Shown here: positions 45,143 through 54,077 of the stretch, piece after piece | Numbering within the stretch: the first letter of the stretch is position 1 | Layout: every line of letters starts with the position of its first letter | Source: Saprospiraceae bacterium UBA1994 | GTDB lineage: Bacteria > Bacteroidota > Bacteroidia > Chitinophagales > Saprospiraceae | Reading direction: 5' to 3' | Length of the DNA stretch: 64,000 nt | Assembly (NCBI GenBank): GCA_002335865.1 | Contig: DDCY01000007.1 | Location: forward strand, 43,615-107,614 | Translations under genes and position numbers: made by a program | The notes under the pieces: generated by a model | What the model saw: the letters and a program-made list of their open reading frames with translations, nothing else | What the model was told of the DNA's origin: nothing | Database searches by the model: none

Positions 45143-47422
45143 CTAAAATATCCCTTTCACACTTATACTTGGTATGATAGGTAGTTGATCTTGTCTCTCG
45201 TACTCTACTCTATCGAAGAAGAATATATTATCTCTATTGTAAGCATTCGTTACAGCAGCGGTTATCTCTAATCCAAATAAATTAGAAATTTCTAACTTCT
45301 TTTTAACTGATAAATCTAGTCTATGATAAAATGGAAGTCTCCCACCATTACGCTCTTCTGAGTATATGATACCAACATCATCAGGATTAGCTGTAACCAC
45401 ATCTGTATCCACACCTCCAAGAAGGTTTATGAAATTGTAAAATCCTTGCGTCTGTGTAAAAGGAAATCCAGAACCTAGATTCCATCTTGCACTAAATTGC
45501 CAAGTACCTGCTTCGTTTACATCAATAGTAGCTAGTAAATTAGAGTTATGCCTTCTGTCAAACACAGTCGGATACTCTTGTTCACCATCAAATCTATTTA
45601 CATATCCGTGCGAATATGTAGCATAGAAGTATGCCCTAGGCAATGTATACTTAGCGGTAAAATCAATGCCATAAGCATCTCCAGTTTCTACCGCATAGTT
45701 AGGATCCGTATTAGATGTTTTATTTCTATTCAATACGATTAGCTGAGGAAAGTCTTTGAAGTAACCTTCTATATTTATTTCAAAATTATCCGTAAAGTTA
45801 TATTCAAATCCAGCAATCAGGTGACTACTCTTCTGTAATTTATCTTCTAGCTTCTTACCGTCAAATCCAAACACTTGAGACTCAGGACCTGTCAAGAATC
45901 CCGAGAATAGATTTACAACATCACGCTCATTAGATGTAGAAAGTATATTCTGAGTATATACTCCAGCGGCAGCTTTGAATCTTAGATCGTCTGTAATATT
46001 ATATTTTAAACCTAATCTAGGCTCTATACTCAAGTTACTCTGAGAGGCATAATAGTGGAATCTAACAGAAGGTTGAAATATTACTTTGTTAGAGAAGTTC
46101 TGTTTAAACTTAAAATATGTCGCTAGCTCAGTTGTATTCTGTGTATTATCAATTTTTATATTAAATGGATTAGTGAATTCAAATTCTGTACGTACCGATC
46201 TAATCTCAATACCATAATTAAATTCACTACTAGACCCATAGAAAGTAAAATCGAAGGCTCCTAATATCTCTCTGATATCTGAAGTACGTGGATCATTATC
46301 TTCGATTAAACTGATGCCATAATTAGATACGCCTAGAGTACCTCCCATTACTAAATTACTCTTAGCAGGAATCAGTCTAAAATTTAATCCTCCACCATTA
46401 TTAGTCCAGCTTATATTGGCTAAAGCTGGATTATTGTAATCATCAGTAAAGTTAAATCCAAAAAAATTGAAATTACTTCCTGTACTAGTATTTATAGATA
46501 CCTTTCCATAAGTATCTCTGAAGTCAAAAGGAAAACCTTGCTCAGGATCATCCAGTGCATATTCATATAGAGTTGGAGATGTATTATTGATAAGTGATTT
46601 TTTCGATGTCAATATAAATGAAGCACTATTACCACTGTCTTCATCAAACGTGGCCAATGGTCCTTCTAATACTACTTTAGCAAGGAATGGGCTCAATGAT
46701 ACAGAGCCACCTAGTTCTTTTTTATTACCATCTCTTGTCTGTATATCCACTACAGCCGACACACGTCCGCCATGCTCTGCACTGAAACCTCCAGAAAGAA
46801 CATCTACATTTTTGATGATGTCTGTTTCGAATATTGAAAAGAAACCTATTGAGTGAAATGGATTGTAAATAGTCAATCCATCGAGTAAGATTTTGTTCTG
46901 TACAGGAGATCCTCCTCTGATATATATCTGACCTCCTTGATCACCCGTAGATACGACTCCAGGCAATATCTGAAGATATTGTGCGATATCAGGCTCTCCA
47001 CCTGCTGAAGGCAGCGCTTTGATCTCCCTCGGTGATATGCTGACTGTACTTACTTGCACTTCAGATCTTGACCTTTCTCTTCGAGCACTGATGTTTACAG
47101 ATTGGAGCCTTACAGAGTTCTCTGACATAAATAGATTCTTATTCTCTATTCTATTATTTTTGATAATTACCTCTGATCGGACTGTATCAAATCCAATAAA
47201 TGAAGCTACCAAAATATACTCCCCCACAGCTACATCTGTCAAAGTGAAAAATCCATTAACATCTGAATTCGTACCTGTAGTAGTACCGTCTAAGTACACA
47301 TTGGCATAGATTACGGGCTCACCAGTATCCTTGTCAAATATATTTCCTCTCACAGTTCCCTTCTGTGCTGATACAGTGGCTAAGAATAAAAAACTACAAA
47401 CTATAGAATATAAAAATTTCAT
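45143..47422 (-). CDS. TonB-dependent receptor with carboxypeptidase-regulatory-like domain
   Basis: A 759-residue outer membrane transporter. Signal peptide ends SAQ (about residue 19). An N-terminal CarboxypepD_reg-like domain (about 20-110: TVRGNIFDKDTGEPVIYANV) precedes the plug (about 115-225; GGEPDIAQYLQILPGVVSTG and IYIRGGSPVQNKILLDG) and a 22-strand barrel ending SISVKGIF. It is not the SusC type. The cargo is unknown; siderophore, vitamin or peptide are possible. It is transcribed alone and ends at a bidirectional terminator. Confidence 0.88.
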   Translation of the reverse strand: MKFLYSIVCSFLFLATVSAQKGTVRGNIFDKDTGEPVIYANVYLDGTTTGTNSDVNGFFTLTDVAVGEYILVASFIGFDTVRSEVIIKNNRIENKNLFMSENSVRLQSVNISARRERSRSEVQVSTVSISPREIKALPSAGGEPDIAQYLQILPGVVSTGDQGGQIYIRGGSPVQNKILLDGLTIYNPFHSIGFFSIFETDIIKNVDVLSGGFSAEHGGRVSAVVDIQTRDGNKKELGGSVSLSPFLAKVVLEGPLATFDEDSGNSASFILTSKKSLINNTSPTLYEYALDDPEQGFPFDFRDTYGKVSINTSTGSNFNFFGFNFTDDYNNPALANISWTNNGGGLNFRLIPAKSNLVMGGTLGVSNYGISLIEDNDPRTSDIREILGAFDFTFYGSSSEFNYGIEIRSVRTEFEFTNPFNIKIDNTQNTTELATYFKFKQNFSNKVIFQPSVRFHYYASQSNLSIEPRLGLKYNITDDLRFKAAAGVYTQNILSTSNERDVVNLFSGFLTGPESQVFGFDGKKLEDKLQKSSHLIAGFEYNFTDNFEINIEGYFKDFPQLIVLNRNKTSNTDPNYAVETGDAYGIDFTAKYTLPRAYFYATYSHGYVNRFDGEQEYPTVFDRRHNSNLLATIDVNEAGTWQFSARWNLGSGFPFTQTQGFYNFINLLGGVDTDVVTANPDDVGIIYSEERNGGRLPFYHRLDLSVKKKLEISNLFGLEITAAVTNAYNRDNIFFFDRVEYERQDQLPIIPSISVKGIF

Positions 47423-47482
47423 ATTTTTCTCTTATCGAAATGGCTCAATTGCCTTTATGTATTATTTAATGTTAATGGTCTG

Positions 47483-47490
47483 CAAATGTA
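47483..47490 (-). promoter_or_regulatory. -7 box candidate for the TonB-dependent receptor
   Basis: The minus strand reads TACATTTG, matching TAnnTTTG, 61 bases upstream of the start codon; a TTG lies 16 bases further upstream, slightly too close for a -33 element. Confidence 0.35.
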
Positions 47491-47520
47491 AGTATCTAGT
47501 CTCTCACAATTTGTCGTCGT

Positions 47521-47612
47521 TAGTATCAGTATGCAGTTCTCAGTCTTCAATCAATAACTGGCCACTGCCGACTACCAACTACTCACTGCCGACTGCTTAC
47601 TGCCTAATGCTA
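47521..47612. repeat. Degenerate intergenic repeat (ACTGCCGACT-type)
   Basis: A 90-base stretch of imperfect 8- to 11-base units such as CACTGCCGACT, ACTACTCACTGCCGACT and GCTTACTGCC. It fills the space between glnS and the promoter of the TonB-dependent receptor gene. A shorter, similar stretch is at 31106-31142. Confidence 0.6.
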
Positions 47613-47613
47613 A

Positions 47614-49290
47614 CTACTTTTTCTGTTTCTTGTTATAAGAATCCTTCAAGCTCACGGTCAAATTAAATATCTGCTTATCACTCGTACTATCACGATCTAC
47701 TGTGTAGTATCCCTTACGCATAAACTGAAACTTGCTTTCGTCATTCGCATTTTTCAATGCTGGTTCCATCAACGCTTTGTCATTGATCACCAATGATTCT
47801 TTATTGTAAAACTCTAAGAAGTCCTTATCTTCATGAGATGTAGGCGTTGGGTCTGTATACAAGTGACCGTAATTTCTCACTTCACATGATATCGCTTTAT
47901 CAGCTGATACCCAATGAATTGTACCTTTTGACTTGATGCCAGAATTATCTTCTCCACTCTTAGTATTGTCATAGTAGCTAGCGTATACCGTCTCTATATT
48001 GCCATCAGCATCATATTCTGCCCTTTCACAGTTGACTATATAAGCAAACTTCAATCTTACATTACGACCGGGACTCAGTCTATAGAATTTCTTTGGGGCA
48101 TCCTCCATAAAATCATCACGTTCGATATATAACTTTCTACCAAACGGCATCTCTCTATATCTTGGCTCTTCATCCTCAGGGTTGTTAAGTGCTCTGAGAG
48201 ACTCAATTTGTGCTTCTGGATAGTTAGTGATCACTAGTTTGATAGGATCTAAAACTACCATTACTCTATCCGCAACTTTATTGAGTTCATCTCTTACGCA
48301 TGACTCTAGTAAATTAATTTCTATAAGGTTATCCCTCTTAGCGACTCCTACTTTATCACAGAACATTCTGACCGCAGCTGCAGGATAGCCTTTACGACGT
48401 AAGGCTGATAAAGTACTCATTCTTGGATCATCCCATCCAGTAACGAGCTTCTCTTCAACTAATCGCTTTAGTCTACGCTTACTTGTGATCATATACTCTA
48501 CATTCATACGAGCGAACTCTATCTGTCTACTTGGAAAAATCTCAAGTTTATCGATCATCCAATCGTATAATGGTCTGTGGTGTATAAACTCTAAACTACA
48601 GAGTGAATGAGTTATTTTCTCGATGCTATCTGACTGCCCATGAGCGAAATCATACATCGGATAGATACACCAATCATCTCCGGTTCTATGGTGAGTGGCA
48701 TGCTTGATACGATAGATTACAGGATCACGCATATGCATGTTAGAGCTACTCATATCTACTTTAGCTCTGAGTACTCTTGCGCCATCTTCAAATTCTCCAG
48801 CCTTCATCTTAGTGAATAATTCAAGATTCTCCTCTACGCTTCTTTCCCTAAATGGACTATTGATTCCCGGCTTAGTTGGTACACCTTTTTGCTCAGAGAT
48901 CTCTTCCACAGTTGAGTCATCTATATAAGCGTTTCCATCCTGGATCAACTTTATCGCGTAGCCATATAAGGTATCGAAATAATCTGATGTATAGTACGCT
49001 TCATTATCCCATTCGTATCCCAACCAAGAGATATCTCTTTTGATTGCATCTACGTACTCTGTTTTTTCATTTGTAGGATTAGTATCATCAAATCTAAGAT
49101 TTGCCTTACCACCATATTTCTTAGCCATCTCAAAATTAATGCAAATCGCTTTAGCATGACCTATATGAAGATAACCATTAGGCTCAGGAGGAAATCTAGT
49201 ATGTACCGTTCCCTGATGCTTACCAGATTTGATATCCCCTTCGATGATCTCCTCTATGAAGTTTAATGCTTCGTATTTTTCTTCACTCAT
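47614..49290 (-). CDS. glnS: Glutaminyl-tRNA synthetase
   Basis: Class I synthetase charging tRNA-Gln directly. PPEPNGYLHIGHAKA places HIGH at residues 42-45 from my start; the KMSKS equivalent is MITSKRRLKRL. The catalytic core (DDTNPTNEKTEYV) and the two C-terminal beta-barrel anticodon domains are present, giving about 558 residues. I start at MSEEKYEALNF (49290); an upstream Met at 49311 adds 7 residues that lie in a repeat region. Direct GlnRS in Bacteroidota means the GatCAB route is not needed for Gln. argS lies 99 bases upstream on the same strand. Confidence 0.95.
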   Translation of the reverse strand: MSEEKYEALNFIEEIIEGDIKSGKHQGTVHTRFPPEPNGYLHIGHAKAICINFEMAKKYGGKANLRFDDTNPTNEKTEYVDAIKRDISWLGYEWDNEAYYTSDYFDTLYGYAIKLIQDGNAYIDDSTVEEISEQKGVPTKPGINSPFRERSVEENLELFTKMKAGEFEDGARVLRAKVDMSSSNMHMRDPVIYRIKHATHHRTGDDWCIYPMYDFAHGQSDSIEKITHSLCSLEFIHHRPLYDWMIDKLEIFPSRQIEFARMNVEYMITSKRRLKRLVEEKLVTGWDDPRMSTLSALRRKGYPAAAVRMFCDKVGVAKRDNLIEINLLESCVRDELNKVADRVMVVLDPIKLVITNYPEAQIESLRALNNPEDEEPRYREMPFGRKLYIERDDFMEDAPKKFYRLSPGRNVRLKFAYIVNCERAEYDADGNIETVYASYYDNTKSGEDNSGIKSKGTIHWVSADKAISCEVRNYGHLYTDPTPTSHEDKDFLEFYNKESLVINDKALMEPALKNANDESKFQFMRKGYYTVDRDSTSDKQIFNLTVSLKDSYNKKQKK

Positions 49291-49299
49291 TATTGTTAA

Positions 49300-49333
49300 G
49301 TTCAAATTCAAGAATCAAGTTCAAGTTCAAAAT
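49300..49333. repeat. Short TTCAA(A/G) direct repeats upstream of glnS
   Basis: Five tandem imperfect units of TTCAA with A or G between them (GTTCAAATTCAAGAATC, then AAGTTCAAGTTCAAAA) fill the short argS-glnS gap. They start 10 bases before the glnS start codon. Confidence 0.5.
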
Positions 49334-49389
49334 ACCTTGACTTACTCTCTAGTTATTTTAAATTCATTTTGGCAAGAAGAGGCTCTCGC

Positions 49390-51240
49390 TTACATCCGCT
49401 CTGGCATTTCTATTCCCAGCATTTCCATTGCATCTCTTAAAACTAGAGCTACTGTTCTAGATAGTTGCAGTCGGAAGCATTTTGCAGCTTCGCTCTCAGC
49501 TTTAAGTATACGTACATCATGATAGAACTTATGATAATCTTTACCCAAGTCATACGCATAGTTAGCAATCATTGAAGGATCAAGGTTTTCTGCAGCTACA
49601 GCTAGTATGTCTTTAAATTCTCCTAATGATCTCATCAAACTCTTTTCCATAGGCTCTAGAGTACTATAGGTAGAATAGTCACTTTCTGTATAGTCCGCAG
49701 ACTTACGTAAGATAGATTGAATCCGAACATATGCATTTTGGATATAAGGTCCAGTTTGTCCTTGCATGTCTACCGACTCTGCAGGATTAAATGTCATACG
49801 CTTTTGTGGATTCACCTTGACAATGAAATACTTCAAGGCTGACATCCCAATTTTTCGAAGTGTATCAGCTTGCTCTTCGGCAGATAATTCATCTATTTCA
49901 CCTCGCTCATCATTGGCTTTCTTCGCTTCTGCGATTACTTCTTGTACAAGATCATCAGCATCTACAACTGTTCCTTCACGTGATTTCATCCTACCCTCTG
50001 GCAAATCTACCATACCATATGATAAATGATGAAGGTTATCCGCATATGGCTCACCTAACATTCCTAATATTGTAAATAATACTTTGAAGTGGTAATTCTG
50101 TTCATCGCCTACGACATATACCATCTTATCGATACCAAAGTCCGCATACCGTTGCATAGCAGTACCAATGTCCTGCGTCATATACACTGCTGTACCATCA
50201 CTACGAAGTACGATTTTCTCATCCATCTTATGTGCTTCGAGATCTACCCAAGCACTACCATCATTTTTTTTGAAGAATACACCAGACTCTAACCCTTTCT
50301 CAACCACCTCTTTACCAAGTAGATAAGTATCAGATTCGTAATATAACTTATTGAATGATACTCCCAGGGCTTTGTATGTAGATTCAAATCCGTCATAGAC
50401 CCAGTCATTCATCTGTTTCCAAAGTGCTACTGTATCAGTATCTCCACCTTCCCACTGACGAAGCATCTCTTTGGCATCTCTACCTAAGACTGAGTATTCG
50501 TTGAAATAGTCATTCTTATATTTTGAGTAGAAGTCATCAGCTGATTGTCCCTCCTTAGTTTTGTCAGCTAGGACAGTTGCTGCATCTCTAGTGGATTGCC
50601 ATGTTGCATATTCTGCTTTGAGTTCCTTATCGAAACGTACATAATACTGACCTACAAAATGATCGCCTTTGATTCCACTACTTTCTGGAGTAGCACCTTC
50701 GCCATATCTCTGCCAAGCCAACATACTTTTACATACAGCAATACCTCTGTCATTGATAATTTGCGTATTGATCACTTCGTAACCTGCAGCCTTGAGGATC
50801 TGGCTACTAGACCATCCGAGTAGAATATTTCGAATATGCCCTAGGTGTAGCGGCTTATTAGTATTTGGAGAAGAGAACTCAACCATCACCTTTTTACCAT
50901 TAGCTGGCAATGATGTAAGCGTTTCATCAATAGCATAGGCACTAAGCGTTCGCTTCCATTTCTCATCTGCTATAGACAAATTGACAAATCCAGCAACTAC
51001 ATTAAATGCAGATATCTCATCCATCTCATCGACAATTGCTTGACCAAGCTCCGCGCCAAGATCAGCAGGACTCATCTTAAGCCTCTTTACAAATGGGAAT
51101 ATAACTACAGTATAATCACCCTCAAACTCTTTCTTGGTAAGGTTTAGAAGGATATCTGACCCAGCCACTTCGATCTCGTACTTAGAACTGATGATTTTAG
51201 CTACAGTCTTCTTGATTTGTTCTTTAATGTGTTTACTCAT
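49390..51240 (-). CDS. argS: Arginyl-tRNA synthetase
   Basis: Class I synthetase for tRNA-Arg, which needs tRNA to activate arginine. The N-terminal Add-1-like domain is followed by VEFSSPNTNKPLHLGHIRN (HIGH motif LGHIRN). The KMSKS equivalent reads GRMKSREGTVVDADDL, as commonly seen in ArgRS. The C-terminal DALR anticodon-binding domain covers about 470-616 (YAYDLGKDYHKFYHD). At 616 residues it is slightly longer than average. A -7-like box precedes it. Confidence 0.96.
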   Translation of the reverse strand: MSKHIKEQIKKTVAKIISSKYEIEVAGSDILLNLTKKEFEGDYTVVIFPFVKRLKMSPADLGAELGQAIVDEMDEISAFNVVAGFVNLSIADEKWKRTLSAYAIDETLTSLPANGKKVMVEFSSPNTNKPLHLGHIRNILLGWSSSQILKAAGYEVINTQIINDRGIAVCKSMLAWQRYGEGATPESSGIKGDHFVGQYYVRFDKELKAEYATWQSTRDAATVLADKTKEGQSADDFYSKYKNDYFNEYSVLGRDAKEMLRQWEGGDTDTVALWKQMNDWVYDGFESTYKALGVSFNKLYYESDTYLLGKEVVEKGLESGVFFKKNDGSAWVDLEAHKMDEKIVLRSDGTAVYMTQDIGTAMQRYADFGIDKMVYVVGDEQNYHFKVLFTILGMLGEPYADNLHHLSYGMVDLPEGRMKSREGTVVDADDLVQEVIAEAKKANDERGEIDELSAEEQADTLRKIGMSALKYFIVKVNPQKRMTFNPAESVDMQGQTGPYIQNAYVRIQSILRKSADYTESDYSTYSTLEPMEKSLMRSLGEFKDILAVAAENLDPSMIANYAYDLGKDYHKFYHDVRILKAESEAAKCFRLQLSRTVALVLRDAMEMLGIEMPERM

Positions 51241-51274
51241 TGACCTTCTTAAATATTCTTCTACAATTAAGGCG

Positions 51275-51282
51275 CAAAGTTA
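51275..51282 (-). promoter_or_regulatory. -7 box candidate for argS
   Basis: On the minus strand TAACTTTG, an exact match to TAnnTTTG, lies 35 bases upstream of the argS start; it could drive argS and glnS together. Confidence 0.4.
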
Positions 51283-51367
51283 ACTTTTTCAGTGGGAGTA
51301 TTAGAAATTGTTACATATCTGATTTAATACAATTTTCAATCAACGGAAGAATTATAAAGAGTGAAAA

Positions 51368-52855
51368 TTAGCGCACAACATGGGTTTGAATTGCATGAGA
51401 TGGAATTTTTAACTTCACAGCATCTGATCCTACGTATAACTTGTACTCTATTTCTTGATCACTTTGATTCATAATAACAGTAACTAGGCTGCTATCTTCA
51501 TTTTGGAAAGATGTACTGAGCAGATGACTTCTGCTGCTTGTAGTACTTACACGCTTAGCATTAGGTCTAATAAACTTTGAAAAGTGACCTATATAGAAAT
51601 ACGTTGGCGTATAAATTAATTCTCCGCTATCAGTATCTCCGTGTATTGGAGAGAAACAGAAATTACCAACATGATTAGGTCCACCTCTTTGATCAAGTAA
51701 TAAATTCCAATCTGTCCATCCTACAGTGCCTTGATTGAAATCATTGATGATTGATTTCCCATAGCGCTCTGCATGTTTCCAATATTGGTATTTCTCAGGA
51801 TCAAAGCCTTCTTGACAACCTTCTGTGAACAGTATCTTTTTATCAGGATACGACTCTTGTATATTATCTAAGTTATCGAACATAGACTCTCCACCAGTCC
51901 ATGTCTCATACCAGTGTAGTCCTATACCCCAGGCATACTTTGATGCTTCTGGATCTTCGAAAATAGTATTTGCTCTATGGCTGATGAGGTCACGGTTATG
52001 ATCCCATACGACAATCTTTTTATCACCTAATCCTTCTTGGTGCATTGTAGGTCCTAAGTGATTCTTGAGAAAATCTCTCTCTTCTTCTGCCGTGTAGATA
52101 CACGATTCCCAACGCTGAGTAGCCATAGGCTCATTTTGGATAGTGATTCCCCATATAGGCATGTCTTCCGCTTCGTACGCTTTGATAAATTTAGTGTAGT
52201 ACAATGCCCATGCATCATAATATTCTGGCAGTAATTTTCCACCTTGAAGTACATTATTATTATCCTTCATAAATGCTGGAGGACTCCATGGACTTGCATA
52301 CAGCATCAATTTTCCACCAGCAGCTGCGATTGCTTTTTTGATCATTGGTATCTTATACTTACGATCATGATCTATGTTAAAAGTCTTTAGTTCCTTATCT
52401 CCCTCTTCTATGTAGGTATAACTTTCACTGCTAAAATCACAACTGTGTATTGGCGTACGACATAGGGAATAGCCAATACCCACTTCTACATCGTAATAGG
52501 CTTTTAAAAACTCATCTTGCTTAGCCTTAGGCAACTTAGCGAACACTTCCGCTGAAGCATCAGTTACAGATCCACCGATACCGATAAATGTTTGAAAAGT
52601 CTTCTTTGGATTTACGAATACACTTACCTCATATTCAAAAGGTTGTCTTTCTGTTTTGTACTCCAAAGATGCCGTATTCTCTAATCTCAAATCAGTATCA
52701 CTAGCTGTTGTATATACCACTGACTTTTTCCCTTGTACTGAAAAATCATTATTGGCAGAAGCCGTAGGAATTGAATTAGCATTATTATCATTCATTACTT
52801 GACCACATGCCACTAGCAACGCACACAACATGAATAGATAGTAAACTTTTTTCAT
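51368..52855 (-). CDS. GH30-family glycoside hydrolase, lipoprotein
   Basis: A surface- or periplasm-exposed beta-glycosidase. The signal peptide has the lipobox LLVAC (Cys17). The (beta/alpha)8 barrel shows GIGGSVTDASA near residue 92, the acid/base Glu242 in TIQNEPMA, and the nucleophile Glu345 in ILFTEGCQEG; a flanking beta-domain closes the protein. These match GH30 (glucosylceramidase, beta-1,6-glucanase, beta-xylosidase types). The subfamily cannot be fixed by eye. It is the last gene of the polysaccharide locus; beta-1,6-glucanase activity would fit laminarin side chains. 495 residues. Confidence 0.88.
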   Translation of the reverse strand: MKKVYYLFMLCALLVACGQVMNDNNANSIPTASANNDFSVQGKKSVVYTTASDTDLRLENTASLEYKTERQPFEYEVSVFVNPKKTFQTFIGIGGSVTDASAEVFAKLPKAKQDEFLKAYYDVEVGIGYSLCRTPIHSCDFSSESYTYIEEGDKELKTFNIDHDRKYKIPMIKKAIAAAGGKLMLYASPWSPPAFMKDNNNVLQGGKLLPEYYDAWALYYTKFIKAYEAEDMPIWGITIQNEPMATQRWESCIYTAEEERDFLKNHLGPTMHQEGLGDKKIVVWDHNRDLISHRANTIFEDPEASKYAWGIGLHWYETWTGGESMFDNLDNIQESYPDKKILFTEGCQEGFDPEKYQYWKHAERYGKSIINDFNQGTVGWTDWNLLLDQRGGPNHVGNFCFSPIHGDTDSGELIYTPTYFYIGHFSKFIRPNAKRVSTTSSRSHLLSTSFQNEDSSLVTVIMNQSDQEIEYKLYVGSDAVKLKIPSHAIQTHVVR

Positions 52856-52886
52856 TGGAATTCGAAATTAGAAATTTAGGAAATAC

Positions 52887-54065
52887 TTATATTTTAATAA
52901 GCTTTTTTACTACTCCGTCTATCTCAAGCAAATAGATATTTGACTTTAAAGAAGCTATGTCGACAGTAATTGATTTAGAGTTTATAATACCTTCTAGAAG
53001 TAATCGACCTTGAGTATCGAATATTTTATAAACTTGCCCTAACTCTGAGGTAGATTCGATTACAAACTGATTCTCTACAGGATTGGGCGTAATCTGCCAA
53101 TGAGAATTTAGATTTTCGTTGATTGATGAAAGTGGACTACAATTATCGGAGAAGAAATTCCATATAATTCTATTGGGACTAATCCCTTCTATGTCTTCAC
53201 TAAACCAAACATGGTCACCTGGTTGATCATACTCTTCGTTAACCGTATAGAGGTGTATACAACTATTATCTACATCAGCATTGTATTCATCTTTAATTAC
53301 TTTGCCGTCATTCAATTCGGCGGAAGAAAGACTATTAGCATCTATTCCATTCTGATCTAACCAAAAACTAATAACATCAGAAACAGATTGATAGTATTCA
53401 TTGCCATCAAACGGTAGCACTTCATCGCCGATACCATGAAAAGTAATAACCGGAACAGCGCTTTGAGCTTGACAATTTTCCTCTAGCATAGTCCCAGACA
53501 TGATGCCAATGCCAGCAAAAAGATTGCCCCTATTGCATGCAAGACTGTAACACATCATACCACCATTGGAGTATCCTATGGCATATATTCTATCTAGATC
53601 TACATTATGACTCTCACTAATAGCCAATATAAGCTGTTCGAAAAAATAAATGTCATTCTCAAAAATATCCATCTCCCCATTATCACCTGGCTCCCAGTAC
53701 GTGTCTTCTTTATCAGGTCGATAAGCGCCTTGAGGATATGCAACTAATATATTTTCTTGATTAGCTAATTCATCAAAAGCGTAAAAACTTCCCACTGTCT
53801 CAGAAAAATCCGAAGCGCAATCACCAAAACCATGTAAATTTAGAACTAAGGGCGAAGCCACTTCTTCATCATAACCAGTGGGTACATTGAGAACATATTC
53901 TCTCATAATCGTACCTGTAGATGACTCTTGAACTATGGATTTTAGTCCAGGATGGTTTACATTTTGGGGACACGTTTGGGTCTGACCAAAAACAGTGATT
54001 ACCATTACAATAAACAACAATAAATTAATTGCTTTCAACATTATATTTCTATTTTTCGTAACCAA
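52887..54065 (-). CDS. T9SS-secreted CE1/PHB-depolymerase-like esterase
   Basis: A 392-residue exported serine esterase of the LpqC/polyhydroxybutyrate-depolymerase/feruloyl-esterase group. The oxyanion loop is LHGFGDCASDF (78-88) and the nucleophile elbow is GYSNGGM with Ser166; YPQGAYRPDKEDTYWEPGDNG is also typical. The C-terminal 80 residues form a T9SS sorting domain (ITPNPVENQFVIES, ending VKKLIKI). The start could also be the second Met (54041). In this locus it may remove acyl groups from a polysaccharide. It lies between GH5 and GH30, 12 and 31 bases away. Confidence 0.8.
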   Translation of the reverse strand: MVTKNRNIMLKAINLLLFIVMVITVFGQTQTCPQNVNHPGLKSIVQESSTGTIMREYVLNVPTGYDEEVASPLVLNLHGFGDCASDFSETVGSFYAFDELANQENILVAYPQGAYRPDKEDTYWEPGDNGEMDIFENDIYFFEQLILAISESHNVDLDRIYAIGYSNGGMMCYSLACNRGNLFAGIGIMSGTMLEENCQAQSAVPVITFHGIGDEVLPFDGNEYYQSVSDVISFWLDQNGIDANSLSSAELNDGKVIKDEYNADVDNSCIHLYTVNEEYDQPGDHVWFSEDIEGISPNRIIWNFFSDNCSPLSSINENLNSHWQITPNPVENQFVIESTSELGQVYKIFDTQGRLLLEGIINSKSITVDIASLKSNIYLLEIDGVVKKLIKI

Positions 54066-54077
54066 ATTTAGGAACGA

